Under the pieces are notes generated by a model that did not search any database, was not told the origin of the DNA, and saw only the letters and a list, made by a program, of their open reading frames with translations. From Clostridia bacterium (GTDB lineage: Bacteria; Bacillota; Clostridia; Oscillospirales; Acutalibacteraceae), in contig JAFSEP010000048.1 of assembly GCA_017435665.1 (NCBI GenBank), positions 1 to 60,887 on the forward strand: a stretch of DNA of 60,887 nt. The letters run 5' to 3'. Every line of letters begins with the position of its first letter. The first letter of the stretch is position 1. This document shows positions 16,101-23,511 of this stretch, piece after piece. Made by a program: the position numbers and the translations under genes.

Positions 16101-17474
16101 TCATATTTTTCTGATAAAATCCTTATAGAAGCAAACGCACTGACCGACGTTGAGGGTCTTTATATGCTCATCAGCACCGTGAATTGATGCAAACTGCTTA
16201 CTGTCAAGGTCAATGGGAGCAAAACGGAGAATGCTGTCAGCGATATCAGTAAAGCGTCTTGCATCGGTTCCTGCAGTAAGAAGGAAGGGTGCTACGATAA
16301 CGTCGGGGAAGTTTGTGTACATAACCTCCTCCAGCACCCTGAAGGGTCTGCTTTCGAAGGATGAGGGCTGACAGTAATCCCTTTCAAGCTGTTCGATTTC
16401 AACGTCATATTTTTTCGCAATAGCCTTGATTTTCTCAAGCCCGTTAAGAAGGTCATCCTCACGGACACATCTCAGAAACATTGTGCACTCAGCATCCTTT
16501 GCTCTCATCTGAGGATCCTCCTTTGACCCTGCAAAGAAGGTGGTGAAGGAAATACTTGTGGAAAGCATTGCCTTTGTCTGAGGAATACCCAGCATAATCT
16601 TTTTAATGAGAGGAGAAAACAAAGTCAGATTTTTAAAGAGCACATTCAGGGGAAAAGCCATATAGGGAGCGTGGCTTTCAAAGGTTGCTCTGACCTCCGG
16701 CTGAAAAACACCTTTATATATTTTTGCCTTATTCACCTCATTCATAAACCCGCTGAGTCTGAGAATTGCGCTGTCGTCCGAAGGATTGAGACCGCCGTGA
16801 CCTGATGTGTTAAGCTCAGCTCTGCAACGGTAAAGATGTCTGCTCTTTTCGTGAACTGCAACCATTGCGCTTTTGTTCTTCACACCGGGAATCATCCCCG
16901 TTGTTACGGCGCCGCCTTCATCGAGTACGGCTTCAAATCTGATGCCCTGCTCCTTGAAGTATTCCGTTGCAAGCACCATTCCGTCACCGCAGACCTCTTC
17001 GTTATCTGAAGATCCGATATAAAGGTTTATTCCTTCAAAGTCATAGCCTTCCTCAAGCAATTCCTCGCAGGCCTGAAGCTCGGCAAAAAGCGGTGTCTTT
17101 GTGTCAATCGTACCTCTGCCCCAGAGAGCGCCGTCCTTTTCCACAGCGCAGAATGGGTCGGTTGTCCACTTATCGTCGCCCTCGACAACATCGTGGTGTG
17201 ACATAAGCATTATATTTTTCTTTGCATTCTTACCCTTTATCACATAGACAAAGCAGCCGCTTCCGAAGGTCAGACGCTCGGCTCTTTTGGCGATTTCGGG
17301 GAAGCATTCTTCTATGGTCTTATAAAATCTATCGTATTCAGCCTGATTTTCAAAATCACGGGTAAACACGGTTTTGCAGTCAACCATTTTTTTGAGAATT
17401 TCAATATACTTTTTGTTTTTCTCAGGTGCGGCATTCTTACGGTTTTCCTCACCTGTCAATACTCTTTTTTTCAT
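16101..17474 (-). CDS. M20-family zinc carboxypeptidase (CPS1-like)
   Basis: A 457-residue cytoplasmic metallopeptidase of the M20/M25/M40 family. Metal-binding and catalytic blocks are 'MLMSHHDVVEGDDKW' (about 92-106), 'LWGRGTIDTK', 'GSSDNEEVCGDG', 'AVLDEGGAV' and the C-terminal 'FASIHGADEHI'. The dimerisation domain interrupts the catalytic domain, as usual. It would cleave a short peptide or N-acyl amino acid. Its start overlaps the symporter stop by one base, so the two are coupled and the symporter may bring in a substrate or product. Confidence 0.88.
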   Translation of the reverse strand: MKKRVLTGEENRKNAAPEKNKKYIEILKKMVDCKTVFTRDFENQAEYDRFYKTIEECFPEIAKRAERLTFGSGCFVYVIKGKNAKKNIMLMSHHDVVEGDDKWTTDPFCAVEKDGALWGRGTIDTKTPLFAELQACEELLEEGYDFEGINLYIGSSDNEEVCGDGMVLATEYFKEQGIRFEAVLDEGGAVTTGMIPGVKNKSAMVAVHEKSRHLYRCRAELNTSGHGGLNPSDDSAILRLSGFMNEVNKAKIYKGVFQPEVRATFESHAPYMAFPLNVLFKNLTLFSPLIKKIMLGIPQTKAMLSTSISFTTFFAGSKEDPQMRAKDAECTMFLRCVREDDLLNGLEKIKAIAKKYDVEIEQLERDYCQPSSFESRPFRVLEEVMYTNFPDVIVAPFLLTAGTDARRFTDIADSILRFAPIDLDSKQFASIHGADEHIKTLNVGQCVCFYKDFIRKI

Positions 17475-18865
17475 TACTTATCACCTTTCACGTGCTTTTC
17501 GATAGTTTCCGTAACTCTCTTATCGTTATATAAGATAAAGAAGATAAGAGAAAGCAAGCTGAAGCCTCCTGCAAAAACACCGGTGAGCTTAACACCCTGA
17601 AGTCCTACGGATTCGCCTGCAAGCGCACCGACTGCAAGTATGCTTGAAACGCCCATCATTGCAATAGCAGAAGCAATCTTTTCAATAAACGTCTTTACTG
17701 CCGAGAAGGTGCCCTCACGGTTGACACCGCTTACAAGGCTGTCCATCTGGATGATATCGGAAATAACCGACTGAGGCAGAATGTTTATTGCAGCAAAGGG
17801 GAAGGAAACTATAACGCCCATAGCAAGACCTATAAACAGCTCGTTGCCCGGTGCGAGTGCCGCAATTTTATCGCCGAAGTAAATCAGGCAGAACACAGCA
17901 GTAAAGATAACACTTGCTATAATAAGAGGCATTCTTTTGTTATACTTGCGGCTGATTTTGATTATCAGCGGGAACAGGCATATTGCAACGGCAATAGCGC
18001 AGAGCATTACAAGGAAGGACTGGGATTCGGGAACGTTGAGAAGCATTGTTATGTAATAGAGCATTGCGGTCTGGAAGAACGCCATAGAAACACCGCTGAA
18101 AAGGTCGCCGAGACTGAATATAACAAAGTCTCTGTTTTTCAGAACAATGCCGAAGGACTTGATAATGGATTCCTTGGGCTTCACGTTTTCCTCAACGTAG
18201 TCCTTTTCGTTGAAGGCGGTTGCACTGAGAAGAAGGCAGGTAACACCGATTGCAGCAAAGACGGTGAATACCGTGCGCCAAGCCCAGAGAGGTGAAAGAC
18301 CTGCGTTTTTAAGCATATCAACAAAGAGCGTTGCCGCATACATAAAGGAGCTTGAGCCCATAAAGAACACTGTGCTTATGCCGTAATATCCGACTCTCAC
18401 CTTTGCATCGGGAATAATCTCGGGAACAAGGGCGTTTCTGGGGATAAAGTAGAAGGTATACGCCGTGTAATATGCAATAAGGAAGAAGCCTACCCAGACT
18501 GCATTTGCCGCAGAGCCTACCGTGAAGGGAGCATAGAAAATCAGAAGCACGGACAGAGCATAGGGAACGGCAGCACCTCGCAGGAAGGGCATACGTCTGC
18601 CGCTTTTGTGTGTACATTTATCGGAGAGGGAGGCTACTATGGGGTCTGTGACCGCATCAACGATTTTGCCCAATGCGGTAATAAGCGCCATAATCGTAAT
18701 AAATCCCAGGAGCTTATTCTCGGGAAGAAGAATAGGCAGACCGCTTTTTGCCGTGGGCTGGAAAAAGTATAAAAGATAGTTGCCTATCATACCGTTGAAA
18801 AGTCCCTTTGCAATATCTGCAAGGCAGTAACGGTAAAGTTTTCTCTTAGGTAATGCTTTTGACAT
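17474..18865 (-). CDS. GPH-family (MelB-like) cation symporter
   Basis: A 463-residue transporter with about twelve membrane helices, of the glycoside-pentoside-hexuronide:cation symporter family in the major facilitator superfamily. The family signature 'KIVDAVTDPIVASLSDKC' followed by 'KSGRRMPFLRGA' lies at about residues 62-95. ATG at 18865 has AAAGGTGA upstream. It is first in an operon with the M20 peptidase, CapA-like and unknown membrane genes, so the substrate might be a modified sugar or glycopeptide; specificity cannot be read from sequence. Confidence 0.85.
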   Translation of the reverse strand: MSKALPKRKLYRYCLADIAKGLFNGMIGNYLLYFFQPTAKSGLPILLPENKLLGFITIMALITALGKIVDAVTDPIVASLSDKCTHKSGRRMPFLRGAAVPYALSVLLIFYAPFTVGSAANAVWVGFFLIAYYTAYTFYFIPRNALVPEIIPDAKVRVGYYGISTVFFMGSSSFMYAATLFVDMLKNAGLSPLWAWRTVFTVFAAIGVTCLLLSATAFNEKDYVEENVKPKESIIKSFGIVLKNRDFVIFSLGDLFSGVSMAFFQTAMLYYITMLLNVPESQSFLVMLCAIAVAICLFPLIIKISRKYNKRMPLIIASVIFTAVFCLIYFGDKIAALAPGNELFIGLAMGVIVSFPFAAINILPQSVISDIIQMDSLVSGVNREGTFSAVKTFIEKIASAIAMMGVSSILAVGALAGESVGLQGVKLTGVFAGGFSLLSLIFFILYNDKRVTETIEKHVKGDK

Positions 18866-18899
18866 AGAAGTCACCTTTCTTTATTATATTTCTTTTTAT

Positions 18900-18928
18900 A
18901 TGATATCACACAATACGTCATATTTCAA
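18900..18928 (-). promoter_or_regulatory. Promoter of the GPH symporter operon
   Basis: Minus-strand TTGAAA (18923-18928), 17-bp spacer ending TGTGA, TATCAT (18900-18905). Confidence 0.6.
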
Positions 18929-18998
18929 CAAAGTAATGTATTGAAATGTTATGTATTTTTTGATATAGTATAATAACCAAACAGAAAGGCTCTTGCTT

Positions 18999-19670
18999 AT
19001 GAAACCAATTGCACATATTTGCACAGACTTTCCTACAAAGTTCGGTATACCCAGACAGAGTGGGCTTGCCGAAACCCAAGGGATAATAATATTTGAAAAA
19101 GAATATCGCACACCTGAGGCTTTCAGAGGTCTTGAAGAATTTTCGCACATATGGCTTTTATGGGAATTCTCCGAAGCAAAAAGGGATAAATGGCAGCCTA
19201 CCGTCAGGCCACCTCTCCTGGGCGGTAACAAGCGTATGGGGGTTTTTGCAACACGCTCACCCTTCAGGCCGAATCCCATTGGCTTGTCCTGTGTCAGACT
19301 TGATAAAATTGAATTAACATCAAAATACGGTACGGTCCTTTATATTGAGGGAGCTGACCTTATGGACGGTACGCCGATTTATGACATAAAGCCTTATCTG
19401 GCTTATACGGATTCGCATCCCGATGCCAAAGGCGGTTTTACGGAAGCTCTCGGTGACAACAGACTTACCGTAATTATCCCGGATGAAATCAAAGCAGGCT
19501 TTGCTGAAAATAAGCTTCAGTCTTTGCTCAGTATATTGGAGCAGGAACCGAGACCTCACTATATAGACGATTCCGAACGTGTTTATGGTTTTATGTTTGC
19601 AGGGTATGAAATCAAATTCAAGGTTAACGGTAAAACATTAACTGTGGTAAGCACAGAAAAAGCAGAATAA
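18999..19670 (+). CDS. trmO: tRNA (N6-threonylcarbamoyladenosine37-N6)-methyltransferase TrmO
   Basis: A 223-residue SAM-dependent enzyme (YaeB/TsaA family) that methylates t6A37 to m6t6A in tRNA-Thr. Family blocks are 'HIWLLWEFSEA' (about 48-58), 'GVFATRSPFRPNPIGLS' (about 78-94), 'DGTPIYDIKPYL' and the C-terminal 'DIKPYLAYTDSHPDA'. ATG at 18999 has AAAGG nine bases upstream; a TTG two codons earlier is too close to that site. Its substrate is the modification made with TsaB and TsaE, encoded 14 kb away. Confidence 0.88.
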   Translation: MKPIAHICTDFPTKFGIPRQSGLAETQGIIIFEKEYRTPEAFRGLEEFSHIWLLWEFSEAKRDKWQPTVRPPLLGGNKRMGVFATRSPFRPNPIGLSCVRLDKIELTSKYGTVLYIEGADLMDGTPIYDIKPYLAYTDSHPDAKGGFTEALGDNRLTVIIPDEIKAGFAENKLQSLLSILEQEPRPHYIDDSERVYGFMFAGYEIKFKVNGKTLTVVSTEKAE

Positions 19671-19673
19671 GAC

Positions 19674-19702
19674 TTGATTATATTGCTGATATGTGATAGA
19701 AT
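19674..19702 (+). promoter_or_regulatory. Promoter of tRNA-Val
   Basis: TTGATT (19674-19679), 17-bp spacer ending TGTGA, TAGAAT (19697-19702), thirteen bases before the tRNA. Confidence 0.6.
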
Positions 19703-19714
19703 ATCAGCATATAC

Positions 19715-19791
19715 GGAGGCTTAGCTCAGTTGGTTAGAGTACTTGCTTGACATGCAAGGGGTCACTGGTTCAAGTCCAGCAGTCTCCACCA
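19715..19791 (+). tRNA. tRNA-Val(GAC)
   Basis: A 77-nt cloverleaf. GGAGGCT pairs with AGTCTCC in the acceptor stem; the D-arm has TAGCTCAGTTGGTTAGAG; the anticodon stem CTTGC/GCAAG closes the loop TTGACAT with anticodon GAC (19749-19751); the T-loop has GGTTCAAGTCC. The 3' CCA is encoded. Confidence 0.95.
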
Positions 19792-19793
19792 TG

Positions 19794-19833
19794 AAAAAAG
19801 TCACTTTTGTCTACCGACAAAAGTGACTTTTTT
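19794..19833 (+). terminator. Terminator after tRNA-Val
   Basis: AAAGTCACTTTTGTC pairs with GACAAAAGTGACTTT, followed by T's. The inner CTTTTGTC/GACAAAAG arm is shared with the terminator after tRNA-Glu (29964-29999). Confidence 0.85.
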
Positions 19834-20006
19834 CAATGATATCCGTTCCTTCCGGAACGGGTGATATATCTTCGATATGATATCGCTCTGCGAGCGATGA
19901 TATATGCCTTCGGCATATGAAGGAACGGATATTATATCATACTTGCGTAGCAAGTATATCATGCGGCGCAAGCCGTATATCATATCGCACAGGCGATACA
20001 TCATTG
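19834..20006. repeat. Hairpin-array repeat, copy 1
   Basis: A 173-bp element bounded by CAATGAT and ATCATTG. It holds seven short hairpins (loops mostly 3-5 nt). The left half is punctuated by TGATAT and the right half by its complement ATATCA. ATATCCGTTCC (19839-19849) can pair locally with GGAACGG or distally with GGAACGGATAT (19922-19932). Copy 2 is at 30001-30174, also downstream of tRNA genes. The terminal TTG forms the -35 of the next promoter. Both strands read the same general pattern, so orientation is assigned only from context. Confidence 0.8.
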
Positions 20007-20032
20007 AAAATCGTAACATTATGTGATATAAT
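20004..20032 (+). promoter_or_regulatory. Promoter of the GH43 gene
   Basis: TTGAAA (20004-20009), whose first bases are the end of the repeat element, a 17-bp spacer ending TGTGA, and TATAAT (20027-20032). Confidence 0.75.
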
Positions 20033-20054
20033 ATCATTGAAAGAAGGTGCTTTT

Positions 20055-20927
20055 ATGTCAAAATATCTTTTTGTCTATTTCGTGGGCAACAGACCTGAGG
20101 AGGAAAGACTGCACTTTGCTGTCAGCTCCGACGGCTACCACTTCACTCCCCTTAACAACAATGAGCCTGTTATCGAGCATAACAAGGGTAAAAAGTGTGT
20201 CCGTGACCCGTTTATATTCAAAGGTCAGGACGGTTTCAGCTATATTATCGGCACGGATATGATGTGTGAGGAGGGTTGGGAATCAAATCACGCCCTTGTA
20301 ACCTGGAGGTCAGCCGACCTTGTCAATTGGACAGACGAAACCATAATTGACATAAAGGCTCTCGGCGTGGATTATGCCGACACCACCCGTGCCTGGGCAC
20401 CTCAGGCTATGTGGGATAAGGATGCGGGAATGTATATGCTTTACTGGGCGCACTCCACAAAGAGACACAATGTGGCAGGGCTTTACTATGCCCACTCGGC
20501 TGATATGAAAACTATCACCGAGCCTAAGCCTTTATATTGCAGAGAAGGCATACAGACCATTGACGGTGATATCATATATAATGAAAAGGAAAAGCTCTAC
20601 TACCTTTTCTTCAAGCACGACGAGGATCAGACCATAGCCTATGTCACCTCTGATAAGCTGACAGGACCCTATGCAGATGAGTCTGTTGTTATATCTTTAG
20701 CACCAAGCGGTGTTGAGGGCAGTCAGATGTACCGTCTTGAGGGGACGGATAAATACATCCTCATAATGGACGAATACTCAAAGGGCAGATTCTTTATGCA
20801 GGAAACCACAGATTTTAAGAACTACACTCCCGTTGAAGATTATTCAATGGATTTCGGTCCCCGTCACGGAAGCATTATGGCAATAACTGATGAGGAGTAT
20901 GAAAGGCTCATAAAACATTTCGGATAA
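20055..20927 (+). CDS. Glycoside hydrolase family 43-like enzyme
   Basis: A 290-residue five-bladed beta-propeller glycosidase, probably arabinofuranosidase or xylosidase type. The three expected acidic residues are visible: Asp51 in 'CVRDPFIFKG' (base), an Asp in 'TIDGDIIYN' (about 170-172, pKa modulator) and Glu220 in 'SGVEGSQMY' (acid). 'RAWAPQAMWDKDAGMYMLYW' is a typical GH43 blade. There is no signal peptide, so it should act on imported oligosaccharides. ATG at 20055 has GAAGG upstream. A strong terminator follows, so it is monocistronic. Confidence 0.82.
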   Translation: MSKYLFVYFVGNRPEEERLHFAVSSDGYHFTPLNNNEPVIEHNKGKKCVRDPFIFKGQDGFSYIIGTDMMCEEGWESNHALVTWRSADLVNWTDETIIDIKALGVDYADTTRAWAPQAMWDKDAGMYMLYWAHSTKRHNVAGLYYAHSADMKTITEPKPLYCREGIQTIDGDIIYNEKEKLYYLFFKHDEDQTIAYVTSDKLTGPYADESVVISLAPSGVEGSQMYRLEGTDKYILIMDEYSKGRFFMQETTDFKNYTPVEDYSMDFGPRHGSIMAITDEEYERLIKHFG

Positions 20928-20944
20928 TTCCCACATAACGCAAC

Positions 20945-20976
20945 AAAGCACCTGTTGAACTCAACAGGTGCTTTAA
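20945..20976 (+). terminator. Terminator after the GH43 gene
   Basis: AAAGCACCTGTT pairs perfectly with AACAGGTGCTTT over a short loop. A remnant of the ATTGTGC heptamer repeat follows (20976-20992). Confidence 0.85.
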
Positions 20977-21003
20977 TTGTTCATTGTGCATTTTGATTTG
21001 AAT

Positions 21004-22209
21004 TTATCTCATCATACCTCTGATTACCTTTTCGCAATCAGCCTTGTCCATAATCTTGGGAACGGGATAGAGGGGGTTAGCTTCCTTGAGAGCTCTTTCA
21101 ACAATGATGCCAAGATCCTTTTCCTGAATCTGCTCAAAGCCGTCGGGAATGTTCATATTCTTGTTCATTGTCTTGATAGCTTCAATGAATGCAACTGCCT
21201 TTTCTGCGTCTGTGCCGTCAGTCTTAACGCCTGAGATAACTGCAAGCTTTGCAAGTCTGGGGTATGCGCTTTCACCGTAGTATTCAAGAACGTGGGGAAG
21301 AATAACAGCCATTGCAAGGCCGTGGGGGATGTGATACTGACCGCCGAAGTTATGACCGATAGCGTGAACATAACCAACGTATGCTCTTGTAAATGCCATA
21401 CCTGCATAGTATGAAGCCTTGAGCATATTCATTCTGGCGTCAATGTTCTTTCCGTCTGCATATGCTGTTTCAAGGTTTTCAAAAATCAGCTTGACTGCCT
21501 TTTCAGCATACATTTCTGTTGACTTAACGTTACTTCTGCCTATGTAAGCTTCAACAGCGTGAGTAAGAGCATCCATACCTGTTGTTGATGTGATATGGGG
21601 AGGAAGACCTATTGTAAGTGCAGGGTCAAGCACTGCATACTTGGGACGGAGATAAGGTGAGTTACAAGCATTCTTTTCCTGAGTTTCAGGATCGGAAACA
21701 ACTGCTGCAAGTGTAACCTCTGAGCCTGTACCTGCTGTTGTGGGAACAGCGAAGAAGGGAGGAAGCTTATGTGTAACCTTGAGAAGACCTCTCATCTTCT
21801 TTACAGACTTCTTGGGGTTTGTAACTCTTGCTGCTGCAATCTTAGCGCAGTCCATAGGTGAACCGCCGCCGAATGCGATAACACCTTCACAACCGTTATC
21901 AACATACATCTGACGTGCATCCTCGATGTTCTGGATAGTGGGGTTGGGCTGTGTTCCGTCATAAACAGCGTATTCTATTCCGTCTTCTTCAAGCTTTGCA
22001 TAAAGCCCGTCAAGAAGGTGTAAGGATGTAAGACCCTTATCTGTTACGATAAGAACCTTTTTAAGACCCTTTGTCTTAATGAAAGCGGGAAGTCTTTCGA
22101 TAGCACCCTCGCCCTCAAGAAGCTCAGGCTCTGACCAGTCGAAAGCACACATAGCAATCTTGAAAACAGACTGATATGTTCTGAAAAATGCCTTTTTTAA
22201 CTGCCACAT
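21004..22209 (-). CDS. Iron-containing alcohol dehydrogenase
   Basis: A 401-residue group III (Fe-ADH) oxidoreductase that interconverts an aldehyde and alcohol with NAD(P)H, likely in fermentation. The cofactor loop 'AFGGGSPMDCAK' (about 114-125) and 'PTTAGTGSEVT' are clear; metal-ligand blocks are 'TTGMDALTHAVEAYIG' and 'HAIGHNFGGQYHIPHG'. The N-terminal ~30 residues extend beyond the usual start of the family but are in good frame. A promoter lies at 22247-22275. Butanol, lactaldehyde or propanediol specificity cannot be decided. Confidence 0.9.
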   Translation of the reverse strand: MWQLKKAFFRTYQSVFKIAMCAFDWSEPELLEGEGAIERLPAFIKTKGLKKVLIVTDKGLTSLHLLDGLYAKLEEDGIEYAVYDGTQPNPTIQNIEDARQMYVDNGCEGVIAFGGGSPMDCAKIAAARVTNPKKSVKKMRGLLKVTHKLPPFFAVPTTAGTGSEVTLAAVVSDPETQEKNACNSPYLRPKYAVLDPALTIGLPPHITSTTGMDALTHAVEAYIGRSNVKSTEMYAEKAVKLIFENLETAYADGKNIDARMNMLKASYYAGMAFTRAYVGYVHAIGHNFGGQYHIPHGLAMAVILPHVLEYYGESAYPRLAKLAVISGVKTDGTDAEKAVAFIEAIKTMNKNMNIPDGFEQIQEKDLGIIVERALKEANPLYPVPKIMDKADCEKVIRGMMR

Positions 22210-22246
22210 GGTTAAAATCTCCTTTTTGTTTTTATTACCAAGCTGT

Positions 22247-22275
22247 ATTTTACTACTTTTAACCTATGCTTGCAA
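22247..22275 (-). promoter_or_regulatory. Promoter of the Fe-ADH gene
   Basis: Minus-strand TTGCAA (22270-22275), 17-bp spacer, TAAAAT (22247-22252). Confidence 0.55.
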
Positions 22276-22455
22276 TACTTATTTGTAAACTTTATTTAAC
22301 CTTCAGTCAATAAATCCGTTCTTTTCGACAAAAACGCATATCCGTCTTTTGCATTTTTACCTTGCACTAATATATTGTTTATTTTCAGTTAATATTTATA
22401 TACTATGATTTTAATAAATGTTAGAAATATTTTATATTTGTTTAGGAGAATGAAT

Positions 22456-23454
22456 ATGAAGAAGAAAAAGGCTGCGATTGCGCTTTCGGTGGTAGGTGCC
22501 GTTATTTTCACATTCGTCGGCTTATCTCACGGAACCATGCAACGCTCGGTTATGGCATCTCTTTCCGAACTCTATATGATGGCAATCAACAGGGATGAAA
22601 TTTACGAGGAGGGCGAGGCTTACGAGGCGAATATGAAGATTCGCTCCGTTGAAAATCTTCAGGACTGCGAAAAACCCGGGGGTGTCAGAATGACCGTTCC
22701 TTATTACGACACTCACGAGCACGGTATGCAGGTATTTTATTTCAACGAGGAAACCTTCACCGATACAATCATAATCTATATCCCCGGCGGCGGATACACA
22801 AACAATCCTCTGAAGTATCATTGGAAAATTATCAATACTCTTTCAAAGAAAACCGAAACCCCCGTTATAATGCCCATATATCTCAAGGTTCCGAACTATA
22901 CCTGTGAGGAATCCTATGAAAGTATGATTAGTTTTTATCTTGACGTGGCTTCAAGAGAAAACGTTGAGCGTATAATACTTATAGGCGATTCATCCGGCGG
23001 CGGAATGTCTCTTGTTCTTGCTCAGCTTATCAGAGATAACTATCCCGATGTTCTTCAGCCTGATGATCTGATTCTTCTTGCACCCTGGATGGACGTTTCA
23101 ATGGAAAACGAAGAAATCCACGATTATGAAGATGTTGACCCCATGCTTGACATTTTCGGCACAAAGGACATAGGTAAGCTCTGGGCAGGAGAAAAGGACG
23201 TTCACGACCCTCTTGTCAGTCCCATTTACGGAACCTTTGAAAAGCTCGGAAGAATAACAATGTTTGTAGGCACTCACGATATGCTCTGCCCCGATATTGA
23301 AAAATTCTCGGATATCCTTGATGAGCAGAATATAGATCATACTCTTATCGTAAAAGAAAATCTCGCTCACCCCTATCCTCTCTTCCCCACACCTGAGGCA
23401 AGAGCAGCTCAAAATATGATGATTGAGATAATAAACGAAACCGATGCTTATTGA
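22456..23454 (+). CDS. Membrane-anchored alpha/beta hydrolase (acetyl-hydrolase type)
   Basis: A 332-residue alpha/beta hydrolase of the hormone-sensitive-lipase-like group. One N-terminal membrane segment (about 5-24) anchors or exports it. The oxyanion motif is 'IIYIPGGGY' and the nucleophile elbow 'GDSSGGG' (about 181-187); probable acid and base are in 'VGTHDMLCPD' and 'AHPYPLF'. Start chosen at the ATG 22456 with AGGAG upstream. It probably de-esterifies a sugar or lipid outside the membrane. Not part of an operon. Confidence 0.82.
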   Translation: MKKKKAAIALSVVGAVIFTFVGLSHGTMQRSVMASLSELYMMAINRDEIYEEGEAYEANMKIRSVENLQDCEKPGGVRMTVPYYDTHEHGMQVFYFNEETFTDTIIIYIPGGGYTNNPLKYHWKIINTLSKKTETPVIMPIYLKVPNYTCEESYESMISFYLDVASRENVERIILIGDSSGGGMSLVLAQLIRDNYPDVLQPDDLILLAPWMDVSMENEEIHDYEDVDPMLDIFGTKDIGKLWAGEKDVHDPLVSPIYGTFEKLGRITMFVGTHDMLCPDIEKFSDILDEQNIDHTLIVKENLAHPYPLFPTPEARAAQNMMIEIINETDAY

Positions 23455-23470
23455 TAAACCGAAATAACCT

Positions 23471-23505
23471 GAAGGCTCTGCCGTGAAAACCACGGCAGAG
23501 CCTTC
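23471..23505. terminator. Bidirectional terminator
   Basis: A perfect 15-bp stem (23471-23485 with 23491-23505) and a 5-nt loop between two convergent genes. Confidence 0.85.
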
Positions 23506-23511
23506 TTAACT

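Noticed and set aside
19834-20006. CRISPR-like array
   Set aside because: The constant units are only 6-7 bp and the variable units are themselves palindromic hairpins of 11-20 bp; there are no cas genes.
22210-22455. Possible riboswitch between the Fe-ADH and esterase genes
   Set aside because: The 246 bp are AT-rich with no stable stem or terminator; two divergent promoters explain the space.
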